Shown here: piece after piece, positions 6,220 to 6,695 of the stretch
Numbering within the stretch: position 1 is the first letter of the stretch
Layout of the letters: the number at the start of each line of letters is the position of its first letter
Assembly: GCA_964352225.1 (NCBI GenBank)
Contig: CAYGRM010000368.1
Span: 1 to 6,695, forward strand
Direction of reading: 5' to 3'
Length of the DNA stretch: 6,695 bases
Source: CAJQQY01 sp964352225
Lineage (GTDB): Bacteria > Bacteroidota > Bacteroidia > Chitinophagales > Saprospiraceae
Translations under genes and position numbers: made by a program
The notes under the pieces: generated by a model
Seen by the model: the letters and a program-made list of their open reading frames with translations, nothing else
Databases searched by the model: none
Told to the model about the DNA's origin: nothing

Positions 6220-6227
6220 CAAATTTA
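6220..6227 (-). promoter_or_regulatory. Candidate -7 box for the tandem-VOC gene
   Basis: The minus strand reads TAAATTTG, a full match to TAnnTTTG, 86 bases ahead of the start codon. Transcription from it would include the 13-bp leader hairpin. No TTG-type -33 element is found at normal spacing. Confidence 0.35.
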
Positions 6228-6607
6228 GGAAAAAATGCTTGATTCTGTTGTTTTCTACCTTGATGTTTTAATATCTAAAAAATAAGAATTTTATCCTATC
6301 AAATATGTTGAAAATTTAGGTATCACTAAACACTCCATAAATACTCTAAATTTTATTATTTTAGCGATATTTGTAGAAAATCTGAACGGGTTAATCGAAA
6401 GGGTTCTTTTTCCATTAAACAAAAGTGAACTTTGCCGTTTATATTTTAGCCGTTCTTAGACAAGTCCTGTGTCAAGTTAAAATTGAAATCTTAATTGACC
6501 AACGGAAGAGTTGATTTAAATTTTCGCTTGACTTAAAAAACAGAATTTGTCTCATAACAATTTTATTATTCTAGTTTTAAAACATTCATTCTGACTAAAG
6601 TATTTTT

Positions 6608-6695
6608 ATGTTAAAAAATCTCAAAAAGTGGTTTATCGTTGACGACGAGGAATTCAAAAAACAGGTTTCTGGAAATAACTCAGACGACCCTGATA
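6608..6695 (+). CDS. Partial CDS, N-terminal 29 codons of an unrecognised protein
   Basis: An ATG at 6608 opens a frame that continues to the window edge without a stop. It encodes MLKNLKKWFIVDDEEF followed by a polar, acidic stretch ending in SDDPD. There is a short basic-hydrophobic start and then a low-complexity charged segment, with no signal peptide or domain that I recognise. The G+C and codon use (GTT GAC GAC GAG) look more coding-like than the preceding intergenic DNA. A weak -7-like TAGTTTTA lies about 30 bases upstream. The gene is divergent from the tandem-VOC gene. Since the frame is only 29 codons long here, its reality is likely but not certain. Confidence 0.55.
   Translation, partial: MLKNLKKWFIVDDEEFKKQVSGNNSDDPD

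Larger units (their letters stand above)
6134..6607. other. 474-base AT-rich intergenic region between divergent genes
   Basis: I see no convincing gene here. The region holds the presumed promoter and leader of the tandem-VOC gene at its left side and presumably the promoter of the partial plus-strand gene at its right. Other visible structure is weak: a bulged stem pairing 6471-6480 with 6491-6499 (GTCAA/TTGAC and TTAA/TTAA), an overlapping one pairing 6455-6462 with 6470-6476, and two TTGAYTTAAA decamers at 6511-6520 and 6528-6537. Upstream of the right-hand gene, TAGTTTTA at 6572-6579 is a one-mismatch -7 box. Confidence 0.6.

Noticed and set aside
6191..6271. A 26-codon plus-strand frame beginning MRCIYWFLKAKF, basic and hydrophobic, in the right intergenic region
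   Set aside because: It starts inside the right arm of the leader hairpin, has no ribosome binding or promoter signal of its own, and is a length expected by chance in AT-rich DNA.

Overview
The window is AT-rich, roughly one third G+C by eye. Shine-Dalgarno sequences are weak or absent, and several octamers match the Bacteroidota -7 promoter element TAnnTTTG. With the gene content (MocR-type regulator, NimA-like flavoprotein, VOC proteins), this points to a member of the Bacteroidota. I cannot name a genus. No tRNA, rRNA, CRISPR array, transposase or phage gene is visible.

Left block (44-2282, minus strand): four genes read right to left as an apparent operon. They encode a GNAT acetyltransferase, a small cupin, a NimA/PNPOx-like split-barrel flavoprotein and a two-lobed VOC (glyoxalase-fold) protein. 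The first two overlap by an ATGA. The second and third are 1 base apart. The last is separated by 76 bases that share an imperfect inverted repeat with the end of the third gene.

Centre (2283-3918): a divergent intergenic region of 157 bases precedes a full-length MocR/GabR-type regulator (GntR winged helix fused to a PLP-dependent aminotransferase-like domain) on the plus strand. The intergenic region holds two back-to-back -7 boxes. It also holds an operator-like array of two exact 11-bp direct repeats 23 bp apart, plus one inverted half-site between the two -7 boxes. The simplest reading is that the regulator controls itself and the divergent operon. The four-gene block would then be a PLP- or amine-responsive, probably detoxification or vitamin-B6-related, cassette. 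This is inference.

Right block (3947-6133, minus strand): a 351-residue tandem-VOC protein lies upstream of an ATE/Bpt-like aminoacyl-tRNA-protein transferase that lacks the family's N-terminal cysteines and carries a long C-terminal extension. Between them is an 18-bp perfect inverted repeat that forms a compact REP-like hairpin. It makes the longest possible start of the transferase implausible. The block converges on the regulator gene with only 28 bases between stop codons and no clear terminator.

Right end (6134-6695): 474 bases of AT-rich sequence without a convincing gene. They include a possible leader hairpin and -7 box for the tandem-VOC gene. The first 29 codons of an unrecognised plus-strand gene then run off the edge.
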